The notes beneath the pieces were generated by a model. The model was not told the origin of the DNA and searched no databases. It worked only from the letters and a program-made list of their open reading frames with translations. A program made the translations under genes and the position numbers. This document shows positions 44,154-55,800 of a stretch of 64,000 bases of DNA, piece after piece. The stretch is from Pseudomonas sp. N3-W (GTDB lineage Bacteria; Pseudomonadota; Gammaproteobacteria; Pseudomonadales; Pseudomonadaceae): contig NZ_CP103965.1 of the NCBI RefSeq assembly GCF_024970185.1, positions 2,848,001 through 2,912,000 of the forward strand. Direction: 5' to 3'. Positions within the stretch are counted from its first letter, which is position 1. The number at the start of each line of letters is the position of its first letter.

Positions 44154-44163
44154 GCAAGTGGCA

Positions 44164-45906
44164 TCAGAGCGTCGGCAACTGCCCGATGCGCCCGATCATT
44201 TCAGTCACGATCTGCAAGTCCAGCTGGAACTGCTCGACGGTCTTGAATTCGCCGTCGGTGTGGCCGGTGTACTTGACTTCGGGTCTGGCCAGGCCGAACT
44301 GCACGCCATTGGGTAGTTTATGCACCGAGGTGGCGCCGGCAGAGGTGCCGTACTTGTGTTCCATACCGAGGTTTTCGGTGGCCACGGCCAGCAGCGCCTT
44401 GACCCATTCACCCTCGGGGTTGCGGTACATCGGCTCGGAGATCGAGTAGGTGAAGCTCGCCGCGATGTGCGTCTGCTTGCTCCAGGCGGCGATCTTTTCA
44501 GCGATGTCGGCCTTGAGTGCTTCCGGCGACTTGCCCTTCGGCACGCGCAGGTTGACCGCGAGTTTGAAGGCTTTGTCATCCTCGGCAACGTAGGTCAGGG
44601 ACGCGGTCAGCGGCCCCATGAACTCATCGGAAAAACCGACGCCCAGTTTGCCACCCAGGTAATCCAGGCCCCAGTTGTCGGCGGCGTAACGAGCGGCGTC
44701 AGTGATCTGGTTGTGCTTGAGCGCAACCTTGCCGTCCAGGCTGTTGATGAAGTCGAGCATCCTGGCGACTGGGTTGACGCCAGATTCAGGTTCGGAGGAG
44801 TGGGCGGAAACCCCGGTGACGGTCAGTTGTACGTCCTTGCCGACGACTTTGGCCGCCACTTCGAAATCGCCACCGTTGCGCTTGGCATAATCAGCGCCGT
44901 CTTTTTCCAGGGTGGCGGCCAGTTCGGCAGGATTATCAGCCCCTACCAGGGTGGCAACCGACCTCGACGGAATCTGGTTGGTGGCCAGGCCGCCGGTCAT
45001 CGAGGTGATCTCGGCGCCCTTGCCCTCGGCGTTACGCCGCGCAAACGTGGCCATGACCGTGCCCGAGCCTTTCTCGGCAATCACTACCGGGTAGCCGCCA
45101 TCCAGCGCCAGGTTGTAGTTGGGCGTCGGGTTGCGTTCGAAGTAATAAGGGATGGCGTCGCCGGTGGTTTCCTCGGTGGTGTCTACCAGCAGCTTGAAAT
45201 TGCGCGCCAGCGGCAGCTTCTCTTCCTTGATGATCTTCATCGCGTAGAGCGTCACGACGATGCCGTTCTTGTCATCCTCGGTGCCGCGGCCATACATGCG
45301 GTCGCCGATCAGCGTGACCTTGAATGGATCGAGGCGAGTGCCGTCTTTCAGCACCCAGTTCTCCGGCGTCACCGGCACTACGTCGGCGTGCGCGTGAATG
45401 CCCACCACTTCCTTGCCGCTGCCTTCCAGGGAGATTTCATAGACGCGGTTGTCGACGTTGCGAAAGTTCAGGTTGAACGATTGGGCAAGGCCCTTGATCT
45501 TGTCGCCGATCTTGATGAATTCCGGATTGTCGTGCTGGGCCACGCCGTCCACACGGAAGGTCGGAATCTCCACCAGCTCACGCAGAGTCTCGGTGGCCGC
45601 CGCGCCATACTTCAGTCGTGCATAAATGCCCAGCAGGCGATAAATCTCGTTCTGCTGCTCGGCGGAAAGCGTCTTGTTGGCCTGGAACGCACTGATGGTC
45701 GGGCCGAGATGGTCGGCTTTCGCCAGATCGCTCTTGGCCAGACTGCCCAGGAACTGCCTGAAATCAGTGACCGATGTGTCACTGAAGGTCTTGAGAATCG
45801 CCGCGCTCTGTTGCGCGGTGATGTTGTCGGCCGCTTGCGTGGTGAACGACGAAAGGCTGGCCAGCATCAACGTTGTCGCGGCCAGGTGCTTGAGTGAGAA
45901 ATCCAT
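44164..45906 (-). CDS. Exported M20-family dipeptidase
   Basis: 580 aa from ATG 45906 (ATG 45918 is directly abutted by AAGGA, so spacing favours the second). A signal peptide (MDFSLKHLAATTLMLASLSSFTTQAADN, cleavage after QAA) sends it to the periplasm. Metal ligands of the M20 dizinc site are present: VGIHAHADVVPV, RGTEDDKNGIVV, TTEETTGD and ALDGGYPV, and a late HTDGE. The dimerisation domain insertion lies at about 260-460. PepV/Sapep-like dipeptidases have this build; the natural peptide is unknown. Confidence 0.88.
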   Translation of the reverse strand: MDFSLKHLAATTLMLASLSSFTTQAADNITAQQSAAILKTFSDTSVTDFRQFLGSLAKSDLAKADHLGPTISAFQANKTLSAEQQNEIYRLLGIYARLKYGAAATETLRELVEIPTFRVDGVAQHDNPEFIKIGDKIKGLAQSFNLNFRNVDNRVYEISLEGSGKEVVGIHAHADVVPVTPENWVLKDGTRLDPFKVTLIGDRMYGRGTEDDKNGIVVTLYAMKIIKEEKLPLARNFKLLVDTTEETTGDAIPYYFERNPTPNYNLALDGGYPVVIAEKGSGTVMATFARRNAEGKGAEITSMTGGLATNQIPSRSVATLVGADNPAELAATLEKDGADYAKRNGGDFEVAAKVVGKDVQLTVTGVSAHSSEPESGVNPVARMLDFINSLDGKVALKHNQITDAARYAADNWGLDYLGGKLGVGFSDEFMGPLTASLTYVAEDDKAFKLAVNLRVPKGKSPEALKADIAEKIAAWSKQTHIAASFTYSISEPMYRNPEGEWVKALLAVATENLGMEHKYGTSAGATSVHKLPNGVQFGLARPEVKYTGHTDGEFKTVEQFQLDLQIVTEMIGRIGQLPTL

Positions 45907-46802
45907 TGCTGGGGGCATTCCTTTGCAGGGAGTGAGTAAGAAGTATCTGATTGATTACAGAAACATTTCGAAACTAACACCCTGATGAGCAGGAGGGGAG
46001 TCCGGAAGTGGGATCTGTCGCACAGAAATGCAAAAGCGACGCACAAATGAAAAAGCCCCGGGAGGTTGCCGGGGCTTTCAGGGGCCGTGCATTACAGGTT
46101 GCGCGGTGAGTCCATTCGATGACCAAACCTGCGATCTAAAACGCCATCAACCATATTTTTCTGATGGCTAAAACACCCAGCTTCGAACCTTCCAGACACC
46201 TGAAGCAGAGCCCCGCTGGGCGGTTTCGCCTGTCTGACCGGTCAGCGCCTTCCTGTCCGTTCGTCCTTGATTTGTAAAGTATGGGGTTCTGGATTTGACA
46301 GTGGGATTGTTCCTACTACGCTCGTACCGTCGTCCTGTAGGAAGAGTCTCGGACCTGCAGGCACAAGCGAGAAAATACGACCCCAAGTGGTGTGAATCCA
46401 CAACGACGCAAGGTATGCATCGTTGTCGCTGGCAAGCCTCAGGCGCTCACTGGTAAAGGGAATTACTGTGTTCAGGAACACGGATGTGTTGGTCTTGCTC
46501 CTCACTGAATCTACATCGAACGGCCCCAATCTTTGCCATCTCGGCAAGGCCGTGGGCTGCTTTGCGCTTTTTTCTCTCACAGGCAGGCGTCTGTGAGTTT
46601 GTCACAAGCGTCCCTTCGTGGACGGTTAGCTTGCGCAGCAACGCGCCCCTCAATCATTAGCAGCACCAAAAATCCGAACAATCCCCGGTAATCGACTGAA
46701 GGCTCGCACGGCAAGACGCTGACATGAGCGTGCCGCGCTGACGGGATGACACGGATCAAAGTTGCCGATGACGTCGGCCCAACCTGACAGGGAAGTCGCG
46801 CA
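45907..46802. other. Region without a convincing gene, upstream of the PKS
   Basis: About 0.9 kb. Only short minus-strand frames occur (46168-46401, 46242-46580, 46577-46891). They lack ribosome sites, family resemblance and codon bias; the last overlaps the start of the PKS. There is no plus-strand frame over 60 codons. The region must contain the dipeptidase promoter (left) and probably the PKS promoter (right). Base composition is lower in G+C than the flanks, suggesting decayed or inserted DNA. Confidence 0.6.
46052..46078 (-). terminator. Rho-independent terminator, best on the minus strand
   Basis: A perfect 10-bp stem (46052-46061 with 46069-46078) with a 7-nt loop. On the minus strand it ends in a T5 run; on the plus strand only TTT. 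It would stop leftward transcripts before the dipeptidase gene, yet no leftward gene is recognised to its right. Confidence 0.7.
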
Positions 46803-49800
46803 GTGTCAGACAACAACTCTACGAATGACGGTCCACAGAGCACTCCGCCCGCAGCGCTGCCCGGTGATCGAATCCAGGAACGCGCGATCATTGCCGGCTG
46901 GAACGATACCCACCACGAATACCCGCTGGAGCAGTGCCTGCAGCAGCTGATCGAGCAACAGGTGGAGCGCAGCCCTGACGCCCTGGCGGTGCGCTTCGAC
47001 GATCAACGCCTGAGTTTTTGCCAATTGAATCGCCGGGCCAATCGCCTGGCCCATTACCTGCGCGAACTTGGCATTGGTCCCGACAGCCTGGTCGGCGTGC
47101 AGATGGAGCGTTCGCTTGAGCTGATGATCGCGCTGCTCGCCATTCTCAAGGCCGGTGGCGCCTACCTGCCGCTGGACCCGGCTTACCCCGAGGAACGGCT
47201 GGCCCTGATCATCGAGGACGCCTCGGTCAGCGTGGTGTTGACGCAGCAGCGCTTTGAACCGCGCCTCAAGGCCCATGACGTTGCCGTGCTGTGCCTGGAC
47301 GATCCGGCGAACGACGTGTTGCACGAAAACGACGCCAATCCCGCGTCTATCAATCGCCCGGATGATCTCGCCTATGTGATCTACACCTCGGGCTCAACCG
47401 GGCGTCCCAAAGGCTGCATGTTGCCGCACAAGGCAATCTGCAACCGGCTGCTGTGGATGCGGCGCCATTACGCCGTGGGGCCCGCTGACCGGATCTTGCA
47501 GAAGACGCCTTTCACGTTTGATGTGTCCGTGTGGGAGTTGTTTCTGCCGTTGCTCAGCGGTGCCTGCCTGGTCATGGCCAGGCCGGAAGGCCACAAGGAT
47601 GCCCACTATCTGGTGGAGATCATCAAGGCGCAGCGCATCACCATCTGCCACTTCGTGCCATCCATGTTGCGCTTCTTCCTCAAGCACCCGGCGGTTGGCG
47701 AATGCCGGTCCCTGAGCAAGGTCTTTGTCAGCGGCGAAGCACTGACCCACGACCTGCTGTTGCAGTGTCGCGCGCGGCTGAGCGCGCAGTTGCACAACCT
47801 CTATGGCCCGACCGAGGCCGCGGTGGACGTCACCTGGTGGCTCGCCGAACCGCGCGAAGACCAGCGCGTGCCGATCGGTCGACCCATCGACAATATTCAA
47901 ATCCATATCCTCGATGCCGGGTCCAATCCGGTGCCAATTGGCCAGACCGGCGAGCTGTGCATCGGCGGTGTCGGCCTGGCCCGGGGTTATCTCAATCGGC
48001 CCGAGCTGACCGCTGAAAAATTCATCCACGATCCGTTTTCCACTGAGCCCGACGCCCGGCTTTACCGCACCGGTGACGAGGCGCGCTTTCTCGATAATGG
48101 CGAGATCGAAGTGCTGGGACGTTTCGATTCGCAAGTCAAGCTGCGGGGTTTTCGCATCGAACTGGGCGAGATCGAAAACACCCTCAAAAGCCATCCGTCG
48201 ATCAGTGATGCGGTGGTGCTGGTCAAGGATCCCGGCTCCGAGGATCCCAAGCTGGTGGCCTATGTAGTGGCCGAAGGGCTGGACAAAAAGGCAATACGCG
48301 ACTTCGTGAAATCCCGCTTGCCGGAGTACATGACGCCGAACCTGGTGCAGTTCGTCGAGCAGATCCCGGTAACGCCCCACGGCAAGGCTGATCGTCAGGC
48401 GCTGCTGGCCGGTGACGGGGCCTCGTCGGCCAGTTCCCGGGTTCCGGCAGTGGATGTCGAAGCACTGAGCGCCTGGCTGCAACAGTATTTTGTCGAGGCG
48501 CTCGGGGTCGATGAACTGGCGGCTGACGACGATCTTTTTGATCAGGGTGCGACCTCCTTTACCTTGGTGCAAGCGGTCCACAGCATTCATCAGCAGTATC
48601 AGGTCACGCTGCCGGTCGAGATGTTCCTTGAGCAACCGACCATCGCCGCCGTCATGGCCTTTATTCTCGAGGCCAAGGGCGTGACACCCGATCAGGCGCC
48701 GTTGCTGGAGGCCGCACCGCCACCACAGCCAACAGCCCATGAACTGATCCGGCTGGAGCGGGTGCGCTTTGATCCGCGTGCTTATCAGCGAACCGACGAC
48801 GCTTCACCCGCCAGCCTTGAACGGCTGGGCTGCCTGCTCTCGTTATTGCGTGAAGTGGCGCTGGAGGGCGAGGGTAAATACCTTTATTCATCGGCCGGCG
48901 GCCTCAACGCCATCCAGTGTCATGTGTATGTCGCCGAGGGGCGAATCGAGGGACTGCCGGGTGGCGCCTGGTATTACCAGCCACGCCTGAACCGCCTGCT
49001 GCCTGTCAGCGTACCGGCCAGCCTCGACCCGCAGGCCCTGCGTGCCGAGCAGCGTGCGCAACTGGCCGAAGCCGGTTTTGTGCTGTTCCTGGTCGCCGAA
49101 ACCGCCGCCATCACGCCGCTCTACAACCATGCCGCCCCGACGCTGCTGGTGCTTGAAGCCGGTTATATCGAGCAACTGTTGCTGTCACGCCAGGCGGACT
49201 TCGACATCGCGTTGACCCCGGCCTATGGCGTGGACGTCGCGACGATTGCCGGAATGTTCAAGTTGCAGCCGAGTCACCGGGTGCTGCATTGCCTGATCGA
49301 GGGCGCCGCGCCAGCCGTTCTGACGGGGCAGCCCGGGCCTTTGTTCGCCGACTTCCTGGCCGAAAACAACAACGGTTTCGACCTGCCGGGCAAGGAGGCG
49401 CTGGAGCAACTGCACCGCCAACAACGCCAGCTTCGCCATGATCTGCCGGAGCAGGGTGACAGCGTCATCGAACTGCCCGCCGCACCGATCAGCGACGACG
49501 CGCTGCGACTGCGGGCTGCCAAGCGCCAGTACGCTGGCGAGCCAGTGAGCGTGGCGCAGTTGAGCCGGTTGCTGAGCCTGTTGAAGGCCGGGCCGGGCAG
49601 TGGCCAGCTGTACAACACCGACGCCGCACTGGACCTGAAGATCTACCTGCACCTCGCCGGGCCGATCGAGCCTGGCCAGCAACAATCGCCGCCCCCCGGC
49701 ATCTATCGCTACCACCGCGACAGCCACAGCCTGAGCCGCATCGGCGAAGGCGATCCGCTGGCGTTCAACGGCAGCTACACGCCGTTCAACCGCAAACACG

Positions 49801-52800
49801 CACAGCAGGCCCGCTTGCGGATCTTCATCATCGCCGGTCGCTCAGCGGTCTACGGTGATGAAAGTCGCTATTTCAACCTGCTGCAGGCTGGACGAATCGG
49901 CCAGTTGCTGCTGGAAAAACAGACCGAGTTCGGCATCGGACTGTGTCCCATCGGCTCGATGTACTTCGACAAAATTCGCAGCGCCTTTGACCTGGAAGAG
50001 GGTGATGAACTGCTGCACAGCTTCGTCGGCGGCAGCGTCAGCCAAGTGCTCCCGGTGGGCTGGCCACGGCTGGAACTTCACAGTGGCAGCCCAGTCGCCG
50101 CCGAGCCGGTGAGTGATGGTGCGCTGGCGATCATCGGCCTCAGCGGTCGTTATCCCGGCGCCGCCAATGCCCAGGAACTGTGGCAAAACCTCAGTGCCGG
50201 GCGCTCGGCGATCAACACCGTCAGCCGCGAATCGCTGCTGTATGGCGACGACATCAGCGCGGATTCAACGCAATGGGCCGTCGGTGCACTGGCCGACAAG
50301 CAGCTGTTTGATCCGCTGCTGTTCAAGATCACCCCCGCCGAAGCGAAGACCCTGGACCCACAGGAGCGGCTGTTCCTGCAAACGGTCTGGCATTGCCTGG
50401 AAAACAGCGGCTACACCGCTGCCGGTCTGCGGCGCAAGGCCGAGCGGGTCGGTGTGTTTGTCGGCGCGATGTGGGGCGATTACCAGCACCACCAGCCCGG
50501 TGAACACGGCGAGCGAACCACCTCGTTTCTCTCGGCGATTGCCAACCGCGTGTCGTTCTTCAACGACTTCAATGGCCCCAGCGTCGCCTTCGACACCTCG
50601 TGCTCATCGGCGATGACGGCGCTGCATTTCGCCTGCAGCAGCATTCGCCAGGGTGAATGTCAGGCGGCGATTGTCGGCGGTGTCAACCTGATCAGCCATC
50701 CCTCGCACCTTGAACTATTGACGTCGCTGGAACTGTTGTCCGGCGATGGCCAGTCTCACCCGTTCGGCCTCAACGCCAATGGCTGGGTGGCAGGCGAGGG
50801 CGTTGGTGCGCTGTTGATCCGGCCACTTGCAGACGCCAGGCGCGACGGTGACCAGATTCTCGGCGTCATCCGCACCACGGCCATCAGCCACAGCGGCAAG
50901 ACCTTTCGCTACGGCACACCGAGCGCCGACAGCCACGCTGCATCGATGCGCCGAGTGCTGCAACAGGCAGGACTGCCTGCCGAGGCCATCGGTTATGTGG
51001 AGGCCGCAGCGCCCGGCGCCAGTCTGGCGGACGGGGCCGAGTTTGCGGCGATCAACAAAGTCTTCGGCAGCCGCCTTGGCGATACACCGCTGAAAGTCGG
51101 GTCGATCAAGGCCAATATCGGCCACCTCGAATCGGCGTCGGCGCTGTCGCAGATCACCAAGGTCTTGATGCAGTTCAAACACCGGCAGATAGCGCCGACC
51201 CTCGGCTGCAATCCGTTGAGCCCCCTTGTCGGACTTGAGAACAGCCACCTCGCCATCGTCGACACGTTGAGCGAGTGGCAAGGGCCGCAACGCGCCTTGA
51301 TCAACGCCTTCGGCGCCAGCGGTTCCGGTGGTCACTTGATCCTTGAAGCGCCGCCAGAACAGGCCGCACCGCTACCGGCCGTCGGGCCCTGGCTGTTTCC
51401 CTTCAGCGCTGCCAGCCGCGAGCAGCTTGTGCAACTGGTCAGGGCCTTTGCCGACGATCTTCAGGCAAGACGCCTGGGCGACGCCAGCCTCGGCGATATC
51501 AGCCACACCCTGTGTGTCGGCCGGGTTGCGCTCAGTCATCGTCTGGCGCTGGTGGCCGACAGCGAAGCCGAACTGCTGACGCTGCTCGACGATGGCCAGC
51601 CAGCGCTGCAAGGCACCCTCGCCAGAGCGGCACAACCGGCTGCGGTCGAGCAGGATCTGCGCGGCCTCGACCGCCACGCCCTGAACGCCATCGCCAGCCG
51701 CTGGGTCGCCGGCGAAACGGATCTGGCCGAGATTGCCCGGCATGACGCTCGCCGAGTGGCGCTGACGGCGTACCCCTTTGCCACCGTCGATTGCCATATC
51801 GCCGCCTCCATCCGAGACGAAGCGGGCCAGTCGCCCGCACAGGATGAGACGCTGCAAGCAGCGCTTGAGGGCTATCTCAAACAACACTTTTCCAGCGTCT
51901 CGGCGATTCCCCAGAGCAGCCTCGACAGCCTGGAAACCTTTGATCGTTACGGCTTGACCTCGCTGATGATCACCGCACTCAACCAACGGCTGGTGCAAGC
52001 GTTTGGCGAGTTGCCCAGCACCCTGTTCTTCGAACACCAGAGCATCAGCGCGCTGGCGGCCTGGTTTGCCGCCAAACAGCCGTTGCGCAGCCGGCAATTG
52101 CTGGGCGTTCAGGCGCCCGCCAAACAGACGGCCCAGATTGCCAGAGCCGCGCAACGCCCCGAAACCAGTCGCCGCCAGGAGCGGGACGAACCGATTGCGA
52201 TCATTGGTCTGGCCGGGCGTTTTCCCGGTGCGCCGGACGTCGACAGCTTCTGGGACAACCTGAAAAACGGCGTCGACAGTATCAGCGAGATCCCCGCCGA
52301 ACGCTGGCAGCACCAGCATTACTACAGCCGCGACCGCAGCCTCAAAGGCAAGATCAACACCCAATGGGGCGGTTTCATCGACGGCGTCGACCGCTTTGAT
52401 CCGCTGTTTTTCAACATTTCGCCGCGCGACGCCGAGCGCATGGACCCACAGGAACGGATCTTCCTCGAAACCGCCTGGCACACCCTCGAAGACGCCGGCT
52501 ACGACCGCGCCGCACTGCAACGTCACTACCAGGGAAACATGGGTGTCTTTGTCGGCGTGATGCATGGCGAATACCTGCTGTACACGCGCTCTGCCGCTGC
52601 CGATTGCACCGATGACGCGGTGGATTCATCGTTTGGTTCGATTGCCAACCGCGTGTCCTACGTCTTCGACTGCAACGGCCCGAGCATGGCCATCGACACC
52701 ATCTGCTCATCCTCGCTGACCGCACTGCACCTGGCCGTCGAGAGCCTGAAACGCGGCGAGTGTCGGGTGGCGCTGGCCGGTGGCGTCAACCTGTCGTTGC

Positions 52801-55800
52801 ACCCCAACAAATACTTTATCCAGTCGCAGTTGACCATGTCCTCGACCGATGGCCGCTGCCGCAGTTTCGGCGAAGGCGGCGACGGGTTTGTGCCCGGCGA
52901 AGGCGCTGGCGCGGTGCTGCTCAAACCGCTGGCCCAGGCCCAGGCCGATGGCGACAACATCTACGGCGTCATTCGTGCGACCTCGGTCAACCATAACGGC
53001 AAGACCCACGGCTACACCGTGCCAAGCCCCAATGCCCAGGGCGCGATGATCGCCGAGTCGCTGCAAAAGGCGGGCATGAATCCCCGCGAACTGAGCTACA
53101 TCGAAGCCCACGGCACCGGCACCGCGCTGGGCGACCCGATTGAAATCAGCGGTCTGCAACAGGGCTTTGCCCGACGCAGCGCGGCCCTCGGCAGTGAGCC
53201 GGCATCGGCGCAGCAATGCGCGCTCGGCTCGGCCAAATCGAACATCGGCCATCTGGAATCGGCAGCCGGCATCGCCGGGATCGCCAAGGTGCTGCTGCAA
53301 CTCAAGCATCGCCAACTGGTACCGTCACTGCATTCGAGCCGGCTCAACCCCGGTATTTCCTTCAGCGATTCGCCGTTCTACATCCCCCAGCAACTGCAAG
53401 CGTGGCACCGGCCGCTGCTCAATCTCGATGGCCGCGAACGCGAATATCCACTGGCCGCCTCGGTCTCGTCGTTTGGCTCTGGTGGTTCGAACGGCCATGT
53501 GATCATCGCCCAGTACCTGGCGCCGGAGCGCGACGAGGCGCTTGTCGGGCAACCAGTGATCATCGTGCTGTCGGCCCGGACCCCGGCGCAGTTGCAACAG
53601 CAGGTCGAGCGTTTGCAGCAGTTCCTGCAACGACGCGACCTTGAGAGCGAGCTGCCGCGTCTGGCGGACCTGGCCTTTACCCTGCAACAGGGCAGGGAAG
53701 CGCTGGAATACCGCCTGGCTTTCAGCGTCGTCTCGATCAGCGAGCTGCAAGAGCGCCTGACGCAGAGCCTGGCGCAACTGCTCAAGGCCCCGGAACACTT
53801 CGGCTGCTTCGACGGCCTGCATCTGGGCCGGGTGCAAGACAACAAGGCGGCCATGGCGGTACTGGCCCACGATGAAGACATGGCGACGACGCTGGCGGCC
53901 TGGGCGGAGAAAGGCAAATACCAGAAGTTGCTGGAGCTGTGGGTCAAGGGGCTGAGCTTTGACTGGGCGCTGCCGGGCATCTCCATGGGCGTGGCCAGAC
54001 GGATCAGCCTGCCCGGTTATCCCTTCGCCCGTGAGCGGACCTGGGTGTCCGGCGATTTCCATTTTCCGCCTCAGGCCGAGCAGCTTGGCGAAGCCCGCTT
54101 GCACCCGTTGCTGCACCGCAACGTTTCCGACCTGTCGCAACAGAAATTCAGCTCGGTGTTCAGCGGCCATGAGTTTTTCCTGCGCGATCACCGCGTGCGC
54201 AACCAGAAAGTGCTGCCCGGCGTGGCGTATCTTGAGATGGCGCGAGAGGCGATCAGTCGCTCTCTCGGTGAGTTGGCGACTTCCGGCACCGTGAGTCTGT
54301 GCAATCTGGTGTGGTCGCAACCGCTGATGCTCAGCGAGCAGGGCGATGCACCGGCCAGCGTCGACATCCACATCAACAGCGTCGAGCCACAGCGCCTGAC
54401 CTTCGAGATTCGCGAGCAGCACCCGCAAACCCTGTGCTGTCAGGGCGAAGCGATGTTGCTGCAACACGCGCTCGAACCGACTGCATCGCTGGCCTCCCTG
54501 CAAGCCGCCATCAACGGCCATCGCCTCGACGCCGAGGCGCTGTACCGCGTATTCGACAGCATCGACATCCACTACGGCCCCAGCCACCGAGCGGTTCGCG
54601 AACTGCGCATTGACGGCGGCCAGCTGTTGGCAAGGATCGAACTGCCGCAGTCCCTGAGTGCCGGCCACACGCAATTTATCCTGCACCCGAGCCTGATGGA
54701 CGGCGCGTTGCAGTCGACCGTGGGCCTGCTGGTGGCCGATCAGCTCGATCAAGGTGCCGCACCGCAGTTGGGGCAAACCTGGGTGCCGTTTGCCCTGGCC
54801 CGGCTGCAACTGAGCGGCGCGGCACTGGGTGAACAGGTATGGGCCTGGGTGCGGCCCGGTGCCGAGAATGCGGAAGCAGGGCAGTCGGTTTTTGATCTCG
54901 ATATCTACAATCGACAGGGCGAGCATTGCGTCGCCCTCCGGGGCTTTGTCCTGCGGGAAATGACAGCGCCGTCGCCGCTGGAAGTGATGCTCGACGACCG
55001 CCCGCAGACCGACTGTTATCTGCTGGAAAAATGGCGTCGGGTCAGTCCTCAACCGGTGCTAACGAGCAGCGCCCGGCTGTTGCTGATCGCCAATGATGCC
55101 CAAGGCCAGCAGCAGTTGACCGCCCGCTATCCGCAGGCCGTTTCACTGTTGCTGGACGGCAGCGAATCCATCGAAACACTCACCGGACTGCTGCGTGAAG
55201 CCGGTTCGATAGAGCACCTGTTGTGGCTGGCACCGACCGCGTCAGTCGAGGATGCCAGTGCCGACGGCATGCTCAACGCCCAGCAAGCCGGTGTGCTGAG
55301 CTGCTTCCGTTTGATCAAGGCGCTGCTGGCGTTGGCACGCGACCAGCAGCCTCTGGCATGGACCGTCATCACCCGCGCCACGCTGACGGTGTTCAGCGAA
55401 GCCAGCGCACTGCACCAAGCCGCCACTGAACCGGTGGCACCCGCTCACGCCAGCGTCCACGGGCTGATCGGCGTGATGGCCAAGGAATACAGCCATTGGC
55501 AAGTGCGGCTGGTGGACCTGCCGGCTGGCGACAGCTGGCCGAGTCTGGATCCGTTGTCGTTGCCCGCCGATCCGTGTGGCGACGCGCTGGCCTGTCGTGA
55601 CGACGTCTGGTATCGCCAATCGCTGGTGCCTTGCGTGGTGCCGACCGAAGCGGCTGCCGACAGTCTCTACCGCGATGGCGGCGTGTACCTGGTCGTCGGC
55701 GGCGCTGGCGGTATTGGCCGCTTGTGGAGTGAACACCTGATCCGCAGCCGTGGCGCCCAGGTCATCTGGCTGGGGCGTCGCGAGCGGGACAGCCAAATCG

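Noticed and set aside
46242..46580. 112-codon minus-strand frame in the spacer before the PKS, which could have used the leftward terminator at 46052.
   Set aside because: No ribosome site, no recognisable motif, no codon bias. Kept only as a note in the spacer description.
47394..48740. Long minus-strand frames opposite the PKS (also 53325-55052, 56277-57965, 59616-61124, 63126-63875).
   Set aside because: They mirror the PKS reading frame, show no domains, and each conflicts with intact catalytic motifs on the plus strand.
48735..50090. Region after the PCP considered as a condensation or epimerisation domain.
   Set aside because: No HHxxxDG motif. The SSAGGLN and GLCPIG segments instead match nitroreductase-type Ox domains.
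50115..51350. First KS considered as an ordinary elongating ketosynthase.
   Set aside because: The HGTGT motif reads AAPGA with the catalytic His replaced by Ala, so it is called non-elongating despite its intact Cys.
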